From contig NZ_JARXYJ010000001.1 of NCBI RefSeq assembly GCF_029894425.1, forward strand, positions 9,444,501-9,508,500: DNA of 64,000 nt, given 5' to 3'. The first letter of the stretch is position 1; every line of letters starts with the position of its first letter. The notes beneath the pieces were generated by a model, which did no database searches, had not been told where the DNA came from, and worked only from the letters and a program-made list of their open reading frames with translations. Both the position numbers and the translations under genes were made by a program. Origin of the DNA: Streptomyces sp. SAI-127. Its GTDB lineage: Bacteria; Actinomycetota; Actinomycetes; Streptomycetales; Streptomycetaceae. Shown here piece by piece: positions 1 through 8,242 of this stretch.

Positions 1-1
1 G

Positions 2-187
2 GGCGGCACCCGCGTGACGAGGGCCCGCGACGCGGCCGTACTGGAGGAGCTGGCGCGGCTCGTGCTCAAGGGCGACCTGGACCCGCACATCACCGAAACG
101 TTTCCCCTCGACCGTGCCGGCGAGGCGCTGCGCGCGGTCGAGGAAGGCCATGCCCGCGGCAAGACGGTCATCGAGGTCGCCCGATGA
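2..187 (+). CDS. C-terminal fragment of an MDR-family NAD(P)-dependent oxidoreductase
   Basis: Only the last 61 codons lie in the window; the gene enters from the left edge. The tail reads FPLDRAGEALRAVEEGHARG followed by KTVIEVAR, the usual end of zinc-binding or quinone-type medium-chain dehydrogenases, where the substrate-domain helix precedes a final beta strand. The substrate cannot be told from this piece. Its stop codon overlaps the next gene's start as ATGA, so the two are probably translationally coupled. Confidence 0.75.
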   Translation, partial: GGTRVTRARDAAVLEELARLVLKGDLDPHITETFPLDRAGEALRAVEEGHARGKTVIEVAR

Positions 188-894
188 CCGCCGGCGCCCC
201 GCACGTCCTCGACAACCCCGCCCTCGCCTCCCTGACCGGCCCGCACGCCCACTTCGCCGAGAAGCGCGGCCGGGTCCTCCGTTACCCCGTCGACGTCTCG
301 CCGTGGCTGGCCCTGCCCGACGAGCCCGACGACGGCGACTGGGCCGACCTCGCGGCGCTCGCGGGCCCCGGCGCAGAGGTACCGCTGACGGCTTACGCGG
401 GACAGGTCCCGGAGGGCTGGGAGATCACGTTCCACGTCGAGGGCGTCCAGCTGGTGGACGACGGCCTCACCACCGCACCCGACCCGGAGGCGGTCCGGCT
501 CGGCCCCGCCGACGTCCCCGAGATCCTCGACCTGATCGAACGGACCCGGCCGGGACCCTTCCTGCCCCGCACCATAGAGATGGGCACCTACCTGGGCATA
601 CGCCGGGGCGGCGCCCTCGTCGCGATGGCGGGGGAACGGCTGCACCCGCCCGGCTGGACGGAGATCAGCGCGGTCTGCACCGACGCCGGAGTCCGCGGCC
701 AGGGTCTCGCGACCCGGCTGATCCTCGCCGTCGCGCACGGCATACGCGAGCGCGGCGAGACCCCGTTCCTGCACACGGGCGCGAAGAACACCGGTGCCAT
801 CCGGCTCTACGAGTCCCTCGGCTTCCGGCTCCGGCGCACCACCGCCTTCCTCGCCGCACGGGTGCCCGAGCGGTTGCCGGAGACGGTGTCCTAG
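184..894 (+). CDS. GNAT family N-acetyltransferase
   Basis: This 236-residue protein has its GNAT fold in the C-terminal half. The acetyl-CoA-binding loop appears as VRGQGLATRLI (about residues 170-180), followed by FLHTGAKNTGAIRLYESLGF, the classic motif B ending. The N-terminal half (LDNPALASLTG, HFAEKRGRVLRYPVDVSPW) matches a group of actinobacterial acetyltransferases with an extra leading domain. It would transfer an acetyl group to an unknown small-molecule or protein amine in the cytoplasm. The start overlaps the upstream oxidoreductase by 4 bases (ATGA). The gene converges on the marR gene with only 6 bases between stops. Confidence 0.85.
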   Translation: MTAGAPHVLDNPALASLTGPHAHFAEKRGRVLRYPVDVSPWLALPDEPDDGDWADLAALAGPGAEVPLTAYAGQVPEGWEITFHVEGVQLVDDGLTTAPDPEAVRLGPADVPEILDLIERTRPGPFLPRTIEMGTYLGIRRGGALVAMAGERLHPPGWTEISAVCTDAGVRGQGLATRLILAVAHGIRERGETPFLHTGAKNTGAIRLYESLGFRLRRTTAFLAARVPERLPETVS

Positions 895-900
895 TCCCCG

Positions 901-1329
901 TCAGCCGGACTGCGGCCAGGCGTTGTAACGCACCAGGTACCCGGCGAACCGCTCCAGGTCCTCCGGCGACCAGTCCGCGAGCCGCTCGCCGACGGCCGCG
1001 CGGCGGCTCACGGTGACCTGGCCCAGGATGTGCCGACCCGCCTCGGTCAGATGCAGCACCTGGACCCGGTGGTCCTCCGGGTCCTGGCGCCGTTCGACGA
1101 GACCGGCCCGCTCCAGAGCGGCGACCTGGCGGCTCACCGTGGACTTGTCCAGGGCGTAGTGGGCGGCCAGGTCGGTGGCGCGGCAGCCGTCGCGCTCCTC
1201 GAGATGCCCGAGGAGCGTGTACGACACCAGCGACAGCTCGGGATGCAGGCGGCCCGCCGAGGCCCGGGCCCGTCGCGCGAAGACCGTCATCTCGCGCTGG
1301 ATCGTCTCCACGGCCGTTGCTGCTTCCAC
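901..1329 (-). CDS. MarR family transcriptional regulator
   Basis: This 142-residue winged-helix regulator has the MarR layout. An N-terminal dimerisation helix is followed by the HTH region (CRATDLAAHYALDKSTVSRQ, about residues 50-70) and the wing (RRQDPEDHRVQVLHLTEAG). The length is typical. It probably acts as a ligand-responsive repressor of its own gene and possibly of the divergent methyltransferase gene. An inverted repeat lies about 15 bases upstream of its start, as expected for autoregulation. The ligand is unknown. Confidence 0.88.
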   Translation of the reverse strand: MEAATAVETIQREMTVFARRARASAGRLHPELSLVSYTLLGHLEERDGCRATDLAAHYALDKSTVSRQVAALERAGLVERRQDPEDHRVQVLHLTEAGRHILGQVTVSRRAAVGERLADWSPEDLERFAGYLVRYNAWPQSG

Positions 1330-1344
1330 CGGACCTCCCTCGCA

Positions 1345-1365
1345 GTACTGGTTGCAGAGTACAAC
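1345..1365. promoter_or_regulatory. Candidate MarR operator
   Basis: Overlapping inverted repeats sit just upstream of the marR start: GTACT (1345-1349) with AGTAC (1358-1362), and GTTG (1351-1354) with CAAC (1362-1365). The GTTG-N7-CAAC form resembles sites bound by MarR proteins. The assignment is inferred from position and symmetry only. Confidence 0.4.
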
Positions 1366-1405
1366 TCGTGCCGTTCTGGGGTAGGGTGGCGCTCCGGCTG
1401 AGGGC

Positions 1406-1529
1406 GGTCCCAGCCGTGCGGGACCAAGGAGGTGAGACCCATCGACGCTGTGTCAGATCGGGTGCTCTCTCCTCGAATCGGCGCGGATCACCGCCCGTAG
1501 GTGACCGCGGGAGCACCCTTCGGCTCCCG
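1406..1529 (+). promoter_or_regulatory. Structured leader with strong Shine-Dalgarno ahead of the methyltransferase gene
   Basis: Four elements occur in order. A hairpin (GGTCCC at 1406-1411 with GGGACC at 1420-1425) is followed by a near-perfect ribosome-binding sequence AAGGAGGTGA (1426-1435). A 19-codon open frame beginning with ATC at 1441 stops with TAG at 1498-1500. A second hairpin (CGGGAGC at 1508-1514 with GCTCCCG at 1523-1529) lies just before the methyltransferase ribosome-binding region. The layout resembles a leader-peptide attenuator. It could equally be the decayed start of a lost gene, with ATC where an ATG once stood. Confidence 0.35.
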
Positions 1530-1546
1530 AAAGGCTCTCGGCTTCC

Positions 1547-2338
1547 ATGCCTTCACTCTCTCCCCGCTTCACCTCTGCCGACTCCGTCGTCGCCGCACTC
1601 CGCACCGCGGGCTGTGTCTTCGCCGAGGACGAGGCACGCCTGATCCTCGCCGCCGCCCGCACCCCGGACGAACTGGCCGGCATGGTGGACCGCAGGGTCA
1701 CCGGACACCCCCTCGAACTCGTCGTCGGCTGGGCGGAGTTCCGCGGACTGCGCATCACCGTCGGCCCCGGCGTCTTCGTCCCCCGCCGTCGCACCGAGTT
1801 CCTCGTCGAACAGGCCCTCGCCCAGGCGCCGGACGCCTCCGTCGTCGTGGACCTGTGCTGCGGCTCGGGTGCGGTCGGCGCCGCGCTCGCCGCCGCGCTG
1901 GGCCCGGTCGAGCTGCACGCCGCCGACATCGACCCGGCCGCGGTGGACTGCGCCCGCCGCAACACCGCCGACGCGGGCGGCAGGGCCCACACCGGCGACC
2001 TCTTCGACGCCCTCCCCGCCGACCTGCGCGGCCGTGTGGACATCCTCGCGGCCAACGTCCCCTACGTCCCCACCGACGAGGTCGCCCTCCTGCCCACCGA
2101 GGCCCGCGACCACGAGCCCCTGGTCGCCCTCGACGGCGGCGCGGACGGCCTGGACATCCTGCGCCGCGTCGCCACCGAAGCCCCTCACTGGCTCGCCCCC
2201 GGCGGCTGCCTCCTCGTCGAGACCAGCGAACGCCAGGCCTCCGCCGCCGTCGACGCCTTCACCCGCAGCGGCCTGACACCCCGCCTCGCGGTCTCCGAGG
2301 AGCACTACGCCCACGTCGTGATCGGCACCTGGGCCTAG
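1547..2338 (+). CDS. Putative protein N5-glutamine methyltransferase (PrmC/HemK-like)
   Basis: This 263-residue protein is a class I SAM-dependent methyltransferase of the HemK/PrmC type. The SAM loop is VDLCCGSGAVGAALAA (about residues 103-118). The family's NPPY catalytic motif appears as NVPYVP (about residues 169-174), the form common in the actinobacterial paralogues called putative glutamine methyltransferases. Canonical PrmC methylates the Gln of the GGQ motif in release factors. This paralogue's target is not known, and it stands away from prfA. Its 3' end overlaps the convergent lysR gene by 4 bases. An unusual structured leader precedes it. Confidence 0.8.
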   Translation: MPSLSPRFTSADSVVAALRTAGCVFAEDEARLILAAARTPDELAGMVDRRVTGHPLELVVGWAEFRGLRITVGPGVFVPRRRTEFLVEQALAQAPDASVVVDLCCGSGAVGAALAAALGPVELHAADIDPAAVDCARRNTADAGGRAHTGDLFDALPADLRGRVDILAANVPYVPTDEVALLPTEARDHEPLVALDGGADGLDILRRVATEAPHWLAPGGCLLVETSERQASAAVDAFTRSGLTPRLAVSEEHYAHVVIGTWA

Positions 2339-3261
2339 GCCCAGCCAGGTGCCCACGTCCCCACGCCCGGCGGTTCCGGCCGGGTGGCGTGCAGGTGCGC
2401 CCGAAGGGCGGCGAGTGCCGGGTGGGCGTTGTCGGCGCGCCAGATCAGGGAGTGGGGGTAGACCGGCGTGGGCCCGTGCACCGGGATGCGGCGCAGGTCC
2501 TGGCCGGACGGCCAGACCAGACGGGTCAGCTCGCCGACGAGGGTCGCCAGGGCCGAGGAGTCGGCGATGGTGTCGAGAAGGGGGTCGGTGCCGAAGTCGG
2601 GGCCGGTGACCTCGATGGTGAGGCCGAAGGCGGCGGCGAGGTCGTCGTAGTAGGTGCCCCACTCGGTTCCGGTGACCAGGCCGGGCATCCAGATGCGGTG
2701 CCCGGCCAGTCGGGGGAGCTCCACCGAGCGGGCTCCCGCGAGCGCGTGGCCGGGGCCGGTGAGCAGTTGGACCGGCTCGTCGTAGACCCGTACGGACTCG
2801 ATGTCGTCGGCCGACTGTCCCGCGGAATGCGGGACCGCGCGGAAGGTGGCGTCGATCGTGCCGGACCGGAGTGCGGCGACGGCCGCGTCGGCGTCGAAGA
2901 GGGTGACGACGTCGAGTTCGATGTCGGGGTGCGTGCGGTGGAAGGCGCGCAGCAGTTCGGCCGGCGCGAGGCGGCGGCCGATCACGTCGACGCGCAGGGC
3001 CCGGCTGCCCGGCCGCACCGAAGCGGCCGCCCGTTCCGCGGCCCGGAGCAGTTCGCGGGCGTGGGGCAGGAACGCCTGTCCGTCGATGGTGAGCCGGGCA
3101 CCGCGCGGCGTGCGGGTGAACAGGCGCGCCCCGAGGTCCTTCTCCAGCGCGGCGACCCGCTTCGACACGGCCTGCTGGGTGATCGTCAGCCGGTCGGCGG
3201 CCTCCTGGAACCGCCCCGCGTCCGCCACGGCGACAAAGGTGCGTACGGCGTCGAGATCCAT
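2335..3261 (-). CDS. LysR family transcriptional regulator
   Basis: The 308-residue protein has the LysR winged HTH at the N terminus (MDLDAVRTFVAVADAGRF, then TQQAVSKRVAALEKDLGARL) and a periplasmic-binding-like effector domain from about residue 90. Length and layout are standard. It is divergent from the MFS transporter gene with 133 bases between starts, so it probably controls that transporter and itself. The effector is unknown. Confidence 0.9.
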   Translation of the reverse strand: MDLDAVRTFVAVADAGRFQEAADRLTITQQAVSKRVAALEKDLGARLFTRTPRGARLTIDGQAFLPHARELLRAAERAAASVRPGSRALRVDVIGRRLAPAELLRAFHRTHPDIELDVVTLFDADAAVAALRSGTIDATFRAVPHSAGQSADDIESVRVYDEPVQLLTGPGHALAGARSVELPRLAGHRIWMPGLVTGTEWGTYYDDLAAAFGLTIEVTGPDFGTDPLLDTIADSSALATLVGELTRLVWPSGQDLRRIPVHGPTPVYPHSLIWRADNAHPALAALRAHLHATRPEPPGVGTWAPGWA

Positions 3262-3394
3262 GCCGGAAGCCTAGACCGTCATGCCACAACCGCGGGTTGT
3301 GGGCTGCAGGTGCCGCGGTTGTTTGATCTGCGGGCCCGGCACTCGCTTGGATGGCGTCGGTCAACGTGAGGTTGTCGACGAGGGGGTTTCGGGC

Positions 3395-4642
3395 GTGAAC
3401 GGGAAGCGGTCGCTGGGGCGGCGGTTCGGGTGGCTGTGGGCGGCCTACGCGGTCAGTGCGTTCGGCACCTCGCTGTCGTTCGGCGCCTTCCCGCTGATCG
3501 CCGTCCTGGTGCTGCACTCCGGCCCTGCCGCGGTGTCCGCACTGGCGGCCGTGGGACTCGCGGTCGGGGCCGCGGTGGCGGTGCCGCTCGGACCCTGGGT
3601 GGAGTTCCGCCGCAAGAGACCGGTGATGGTCGCAATGGACCTCGTCCGGTTCGCCGCCCTGCTGAGCGTGCCCGCCGCATACGTGCTCGGTGTGCTCAGC
3701 TTCGTCCAGCTGCTGGCCGTGTCGGTGGTCGTGGCGGCGGCCGACATCACCTTCGGCGCCGCCTCGGGAGCCTTCCTCAAGTCCCTCGTCGGCGGGGACG
3801 ACCTGTTGATCGCCAACGGGCGGTTCGAGGCCACGAACTGGACGACCATCGTGATCGGGCCTCCCCTCGGCGGTGCCGCCATCGGGCTCTTCGGTCCTGT
3901 GACGACCCTGCTGGCCGACGCCGTCAGCTATCTGCTGTCCGCGCTGGGGATCCGGGCGATCGGTGGCGGCGAGCCACGGCCGGCGCCCACCGGGGCGGCG
4001 AAGGGGTCCCTCCTGGAGGGCTGGCGGTACATCCTGGCCAGTCCCGTCCTGCGCCCGCTGTTCTTCAACACGGTCCTGGTCAACGCCCTGATCATGGTGC
4101 CGGTGCCGCTGTTGACCGTCCTCATGCTCGGCCCGCTGGGCTTCGCCCCCTGGCATTACGCCCTCGCCTTCTCGGTGCCCTGTCTCGGGGGCCTGCTCGG
4201 CTCACGGATCGCGCGCCCGCTGGTCGCCCGGTTCGGACGGCACCGCGTCCTGCTCACCTCGGGCGTCCTGCGCGCGTGCTGGCCGCTCGGCCTGGCCTTC
4301 GTCGGCCCCGGTGCCGCCGGGCTGCTGCTCGTGATGGCCGTCGAGCTCGGGGTGATCACCTCCTGCGCGGTCTTCAACCCGGTGTTCTCCACCTTCCGGC
4401 TGGAGACGACGCCGACGGACCGTCTGGTCCGCACGCTCTCCGCCTGGTCGGTCACAGGCAAGCTGACCACCGCGGCCCTGACCGCCCTGTGGGGTGTGCT
4501 CGCCACCTTCACCGGAACCCGTGAAGCGATCGCGCTGGCCGGGCTGCTGCTACTGGCCACCCCGCTCCTGCTGCCCCGGCGGCCCGCCGCCGTGCCCGAG
4601 GCGAGTCAGGACGCCCTGCACTCTTCCGCCGGGTCCCCCTGA
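3395..4642 (+). CDS. MFS transporter (MFS_3/DHA3-like efflux protein)
   Basis: A GTG start at 3395 gives 415 residues with about 12 hydrophobic helices. The frame is open further upstream, but GTG places the start just before GKRSLGRRFGWLWAAYAVSA, the usual N terminus of this group. A conserved cytoplasmic-loop basic motif (EFRRKRPVMVAMDLVRFAAL) follows helix 2, and the two six-helix halves flank a loop near residue 200. The protein would export a small molecule, perhaps a drug, by proton antiport. It is divergent from a LysR regulator. The last ~90 bases are overlapped by a small antisense frame. Confidence 0.85.
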   Translation: MNGKRSLGRRFGWLWAAYAVSAFGTSLSFGAFPLIAVLVLHSGPAAVSALAAVGLAVGAAVAVPLGPWVEFRRKRPVMVAMDLVRFAALLSVPAAYVLGVLSFVQLLAVSVVVAAADITFGAASGAFLKSLVGGDDLLIANGRFEATNWTTIVIGPPLGGAAIGLFGPVTTLLADAVSYLLSALGIRAIGGGEPRPAPTGAAKGSLLEGWRYILASPVLRPLFFNTVLVNALIMVPVPLLTVLMLGPLGFAPWHYALAFSVPCLGGLLGSRIARPLVARFGRHRVLLTSGVLRACWPLGLAFVGPGAAGLLLVMAVELGVITSCAVFNPVFSTFRLETTPTDRLVRTLSAWSVTGKLTTAALTALWGVLATFTGTREAIALAGLLLLATPLLLPRRPAAVPEASQDALHSSAGSP

Positions 4643-4801
4643 CGCCGGTCTCCCTTGCCGTGCCGGGGCGTTCTCCCAGGTGCCGGTGAAGACCTGGGCA
4701 GCGGTCCTGGTGGCCTCGGTGAGGCTGCCGGTCACCAAGACCGTGTCGCCCCGCGTCCCGGAGGTGCCGTCGCGGACCACCCTGGTGTCGCTCTTCACCG
4801 G
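4550..4801 (-). CDS. Small hypothetical protein downstream of the SpoIIE phosphatase gene
   Basis: From a GTG at 4801 the frame encodes about 83 residues. The first ~45 codons (VKSDTRVVRDGTSGTRGDTV, then LVTGSLTEATRTAAQVF) almost all end in G or C, as in real genes here. Beyond position ~4670 the bias collapses, and the frame runs antisense into the MFS gene, so the true C terminus may be frameshifted or decayed. It starts about 48 bases after the phosphatase stop on the same strand. No family was recognised. Confidence 0.35.
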   Translation of the reverse strand, partial: PVKSDTRVVRDGTSGTRGDTVLVTGSLTEATRTAAQVFTGTWENAPARQGRPASGGPGGRVQGVLTRLGHGGGPPGQQERGGQ

Positions 4802-4848
4802 TCGCCGTCGATCTCCTCGCCGTGCACGGCACCACCCCGCAGACCCCG

Positions 4849-6930
4849 TCAGGTCACAGGCGTCTGCACCCGTGCGATCAGCAGCGCCACGTCGTCGGAG
4901 TTGTCCGGCTGGTGCAGTGTGCGCAGCAGCAGGTCGCAGACCTCCTCCAGCGGACCGTCGGGGCTGTCGAGCAGGTCGAGGAGTGCGTCCAGACGCTCGT
5001 CGAGCGGATGCTGCCGGGTCTCGACGAGACCGTCCGTGTACAGGACGAGCCGGTCGCCGGGTGCGAGGTCGACGGTGGTCGTGGAGAAGGCGACACCGCC
5101 CACGCCCAGCGGCGCCCCCGTGGGCAGTTCGAGCAGTTCGGGCGGGCGGCCGGGGCGCAGCCGTACCGGAGGCAGGTGCCCGGCGTTGGCGATCCGGCAC
5201 TGTCCGAGCCGCGGATCGTGCACGGCGTAGACGCAGGTGGCGATGGAGTGGTCCAGGTCCTCGGTGATCCGGTCGAGGTGTTCGAGGAGCTTGGCCGGGT
5301 CGAGGTCGAGGGAGGCCAGGGTGTTCGTCGCGGTGCGCAGCCGGCCCATGGTCGCGGCGGCGGTGATGCCGCTGCCCATCACGTCACCCACGACGAGGGC
5401 GGTCTTGCCCTCACCCAGCGGAATCACGTCGAACCAGTCGCCGCCGACCTCGGCGGTGGCGCCCGCGGGCTGGTAGCGCGAGGCGACCTCGAGGCCGCCG
5501 GTCACGGAGGGGTGGCTGGGCAGCAGACTGCGCTGCAGGGTGAGAGCGGTGTTGCGGGCGTCCTGGTACCAGCGGGCGTTGTCGATCTGCACCGCCGCGC
5601 GGGCCGCCAGCTCCCGCGCGAGCAGCAGGTCGTCCTCGCCGAACGGCTCCGGATTGTGGACGCGCTTGAGGTCGAGGGCGCCGAGCACCTCGCCGCGCGC
5701 GATCAGCGGCACGGCCAGATAGGAGCGCACGCCGGCCTCGGCCAGCAGCGCGGCCGCCTCCGGTGAGCGGGCGATACGGGCGAGGTCGTCGGGCCCGACC
5801 TGGGCCACCAGGACGGGGCTTCCCGTGCGTACGCACTCGGTGACCAGGCGCTCGGGGGCGTAACGGGCGACCTGCCCGGGCGGATCGGCCGCGCTCAGGA
5901 CCTCGGGGGCACCGGCCGCGTCGACGGCCAGGGGACGCATCACGGCGGGCTCGGCGGGGCCGAGGGTGCTGGGTCTGCCCTGCACCACCGCCTCCAGCAG
6001 GTCCACGGCCGCCACGTCCGCGAGTTCCGGCACGGCCACGTCGGCCAGCTCACGGGCGGTGCGGTCCAGGTCGAGGGTGGTGCCGATACGGGCGGAGGCG
6101 TCGGCCACGAGCGCGAGGCGGCGCCGGGCCGTCTCCGCCTCGACGGTCGCCAGATGCTGCTCGGTGACGTCCAGCACCGAGCCCGCCACGCCCAGGACGG
6201 TCCCCAGCGCGTCCTCGAGGCGGTACAGCGAGACCGACCAGGCGTGCTCCCTGTCCGGGTCCGCGGGCGTGTAACCGACCGTGTGCTGGTCGACGAGCGG
6301 TGTGCCGGTGCGCAGCACCTCGCGGGCGGCGGCCTCGAAGGCGGCCACGTCGAGATGCGGCAGGACCTCGCCGATCTTCCGCCCGACGTGTTCCTCGGCC
6401 GGCACACCGTTCAGCTGCTCCAGGGCCGGATTCACCGAGACGTACCGCAGCTCGGTGTCCAGCACGGCCAGCCCGATCGGGGACTGCGAGACCATGCGCG
6501 TCGAGAGCGCCACGTCCCGCTCCAGCCGGCGCACGGTCTGCTGGTCGGCGCACAGCCCCAGCGCGTAGACGTCCCCGTGGTCGTCCAGCAGCCGCATGTT
6601 GCGGAACTCGACCAGCTTGGTGCCGCCGTCCTTCTGCCGGACGGGGAAGGCGCCGGCCCAGCTCTGCCCGGTCTCCATGACGTCGGCGAACAGCTTGACG
6701 ACCAGGTCGGCATGCTGTTCGTGGATCATCAGATGCGCCGCGTACTGCCCCAGCGCCTCCCGCGCGGTGTAGCCGAACAGCTCCTCGGCCTGCGGGCTCC
6801 ACAGCACGATGTGCCCCCGGGCGTCCAGCACCACCGAGGCCATGCCCAACTCGTCGAGCAGCCCGCTCGGCCGTACCGCCCCACGCGGGGGCTCTGCGCC
6901 CTCGGCCGCGGGTATTCCGGCTGCACCCAT
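4849..6930 (-). CDS. PAS-PAS-GAF-SpoIIE protein serine/threonine phosphatase
   Basis: The chosen ATG at 6930 gives 694 residues; upstream sequence in frame lacks coding character. Two PAS domains (about 25-135 and 145-265) are followed by a GAF domain (about 285-450) and a PP2C/SpoIIE domain (about 475-690). The metal-binding and catalytic motifs are intact: EVGGDWFDV, VGDVMGSGI, NAGHLPP, LYTDGLVE and DNSDDVALL. Such proteins dephosphorylate anti-sigma-factor antagonists in response to signals sensed by PAS/GAF; many paralogues exist in Streptomyces. No anti-sigma or antagonist gene is adjacent; the STAS protein at 61.6 kb is far away. It is divergent from a secreted-protein gene. Confidence 0.9.
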   Translation of the reverse strand: MGAAGIPAAEGAEPPRGAVRPSGLLDELGMASVVLDARGHIVLWSPQAEELFGYTAREALGQYAAHLMIHEQHADLVVKLFADVMETGQSWAGAFPVRQKDGGTKLVEFRNMRLLDDHGDVYALGLCADQQTVRRLERDVALSTRMVSQSPIGLAVLDTELRYVSVNPALEQLNGVPAEEHVGRKIGEVLPHLDVAAFEAAAREVLRTGTPLVDQHTVGYTPADPDREHAWSVSLYRLEDALGTVLGVAGSVLDVTEQHLATVEAETARRRLALVADASARIGTTLDLDRTARELADVAVPELADVAAVDLLEAVVQGRPSTLGPAEPAVMRPLAVDAAGAPEVLSAADPPGQVARYAPERLVTECVRTGSPVLVAQVGPDDLARIARSPEAAALLAEAGVRSYLAVPLIARGEVLGALDLKRVHNPEPFGEDDLLLARELAARAAVQIDNARWYQDARNTALTLQRSLLPSHPSVTGGLEVASRYQPAGATAEVGGDWFDVIPLGEGKTALVVGDVMGSGITAAATMGRLRTATNTLASLDLDPAKLLEHLDRITEDLDHSIATCVYAVHDPRLGQCRIANAGHLPPVRLRPGRPPELLELPTGAPLGVGGVAFSTTTVDLAPGDRLVLYTDGLVETRQHPLDERLDALLDLLDSPDGPLEEVCDLLLRTLHQPDNSDDVALLIARVQTPVT

Positions 6931-7191
6931 TGCACGAACCGCCTTAGACCGTCCTCGCGGCACGCCGTACCCCCGTGCCGACTCCCCTTGTTCTACCGCG
7001 CTCAACCGTCTCCGTGACCACGCGGTCGTGTTCTTCCACCATCCCTCAACACGGGGGCGCGCGTCCGGTGAAGTCCGACGGGGTGACGAAGACCGCTTGT
7101 TCATTCGATTGGCCTGTACATGACCACCTGAGGGCGCCAGACTGTCCGCCGACCCACCTCACCTCCGCCCCAGGAGCCTCAGGAGTCCTTC

Positions 7192-8067
7192 ATGCCCCTG
7201 CGCGCCAGACAGCGTTGTCACGCGCTCCTCGCCGCCCTCGTCACCCTCACCGCGACGGCCCTCCTGGCCGCCGCCCCGCCGGCCTCCGCCGCCGACACCT
7301 GGACGGAGACCGGCTCCGACCGGGCCAACCCGCTCACCGAGAGCCAGGGCCTGACCTCGGTCGAGGTCCCCGCCGGAGCCGCCAACCGGTACACCGGCAT
7401 CGGCACCATCCCCATCGGCGTCTCCAGCCGCGGCTGGAACCACGTGGGCGACCCCGACGCCTCCTACGACGGCCACTACATCGAGCCCTACCAGGCCGAC
7501 TCCGGTACCGCGAAGATGTTCCGGGTGCAGGCGCCGGACGGCACCTGGTCCGAGTACGTCCACACCCTCAGCTCCGGGGAGGCGCTGAACAACTCCTGGG
7601 TCGCGATCTCGCCCGACGGACAGTGGATGCTCTCCGGCGAGTACGGCACCATGAGCCGCTTCCTGGTCTTCCCCACGCCCGGCGTCAACGCGAGCACCTC
7701 GCCCTCGGCGAACCTTCCGCAGGCGGCCACCGTCACCCTCGACCACGCCGTCCGCGACGTACAGGGCTGCGACTTCCTGAGCGCCACCCGGCTGCTGTGC
7801 TCCTCCGACGACCCCGCGGGCACGCTCTTCGGCTACACCAAGCCGCTCCTCCAGATCGACCTGTCCGCCGCCCCGACCGGCTCGGCGAACGTCACCGGCC
7901 ATGTCACGGCGCTGCGCCAACTGCCCCTCAGGAGCTCCTGCTCGGGCGGGTTCGAGGCGGAGGGCATCGACTACGACCGCCGTACCGGAACCCTGCGTGT
8001 GATCGTCGTCTCACCGGGCTTCTGTGTGCTGACGGACAGCAAGACGTACCGCTTCACCAGGAGTTGA
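7192..8067 (+). CDS. Secreted protein of unknown function
   Basis: This 291-residue protein has a clear Sec signal peptide: a basic start, then a hydrophobic core ending LLAAAPPASAADTW, with cleavage near residue 35. The mature part is rich in Trp, Gly and Ser, with phrases such as GISPDGQW-like turns and four cysteines (QGCDFL, LLCSSDD, SSCSGGF, GFCVL) that could form two disulfides. It may be a beta-propeller-like extracellular protein, but no catalytic motif was recognised. It stands alone between a divergent phosphatase gene and a strong terminator. Confidence 0.75.
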   Translation: MPLRARQRCHALLAALVTLTATALLAAAPPASAADTWTETGSDRANPLTESQGLTSVEVPAGAANRYTGIGTIPIGVSSRGWNHVGDPDASYDGHYIEPYQADSGTAKMFRVQAPDGTWSEYVHTLSSGEALNNSWVAISPDGQWMLSGEYGTMSRFLVFPTPGVNASTSPSANLPQAATVTLDHAVRDVQGCDFLSATRLLCSSDDPAGTLFGYTKPLLQIDLSAAPTGSANVTGHVTALRQLPLRSSCSGGFEAEGIDYDRRTGTLRVIVVSPGFCVLTDSKTYRFTRS

Positions 8068-8081
8068 GCCCCTCACGGGCG

Positions 8082-8115
8082 GGTGCCGACCCTCGCGGAA
8101 ATGAGGGTCGGCACC
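8082..8115. terminator. Rho-independent-type hairpin after the secreted-protein gene
   Basis: GGTGCCGACCCTC (8082-8094) and its perfect complement GAGGGTCGGCACC (8103-8115) form a 13-bp stem with an 8-base loop, 15 bases after the upstream stop. No U-run follows, which is common for Streptomyces terminators. Confidence 0.75.
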
Positions 8116-8242
8116 GATGGCGGGGCCCCGCGGCCGGATGCGACGGTGACACGAACATCCCCGACACACAAAGGGAGTTCTCGCATCCATCCCCGTGAAG
8201 CACAGCCCGCACGTCCTTCTGCGCCCTCGCGGGAGGTGAACC

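Noticed and set aside
1553..4156. A very long open frame on the minus strand across the methyltransferase, lysR and MFS genes
   Set aside because: It mirrors three well-supported genes in other frames, has low-complexity Arg/Gly/His-rich sequence and no start signal. GC-rich DNA produces such frames often.
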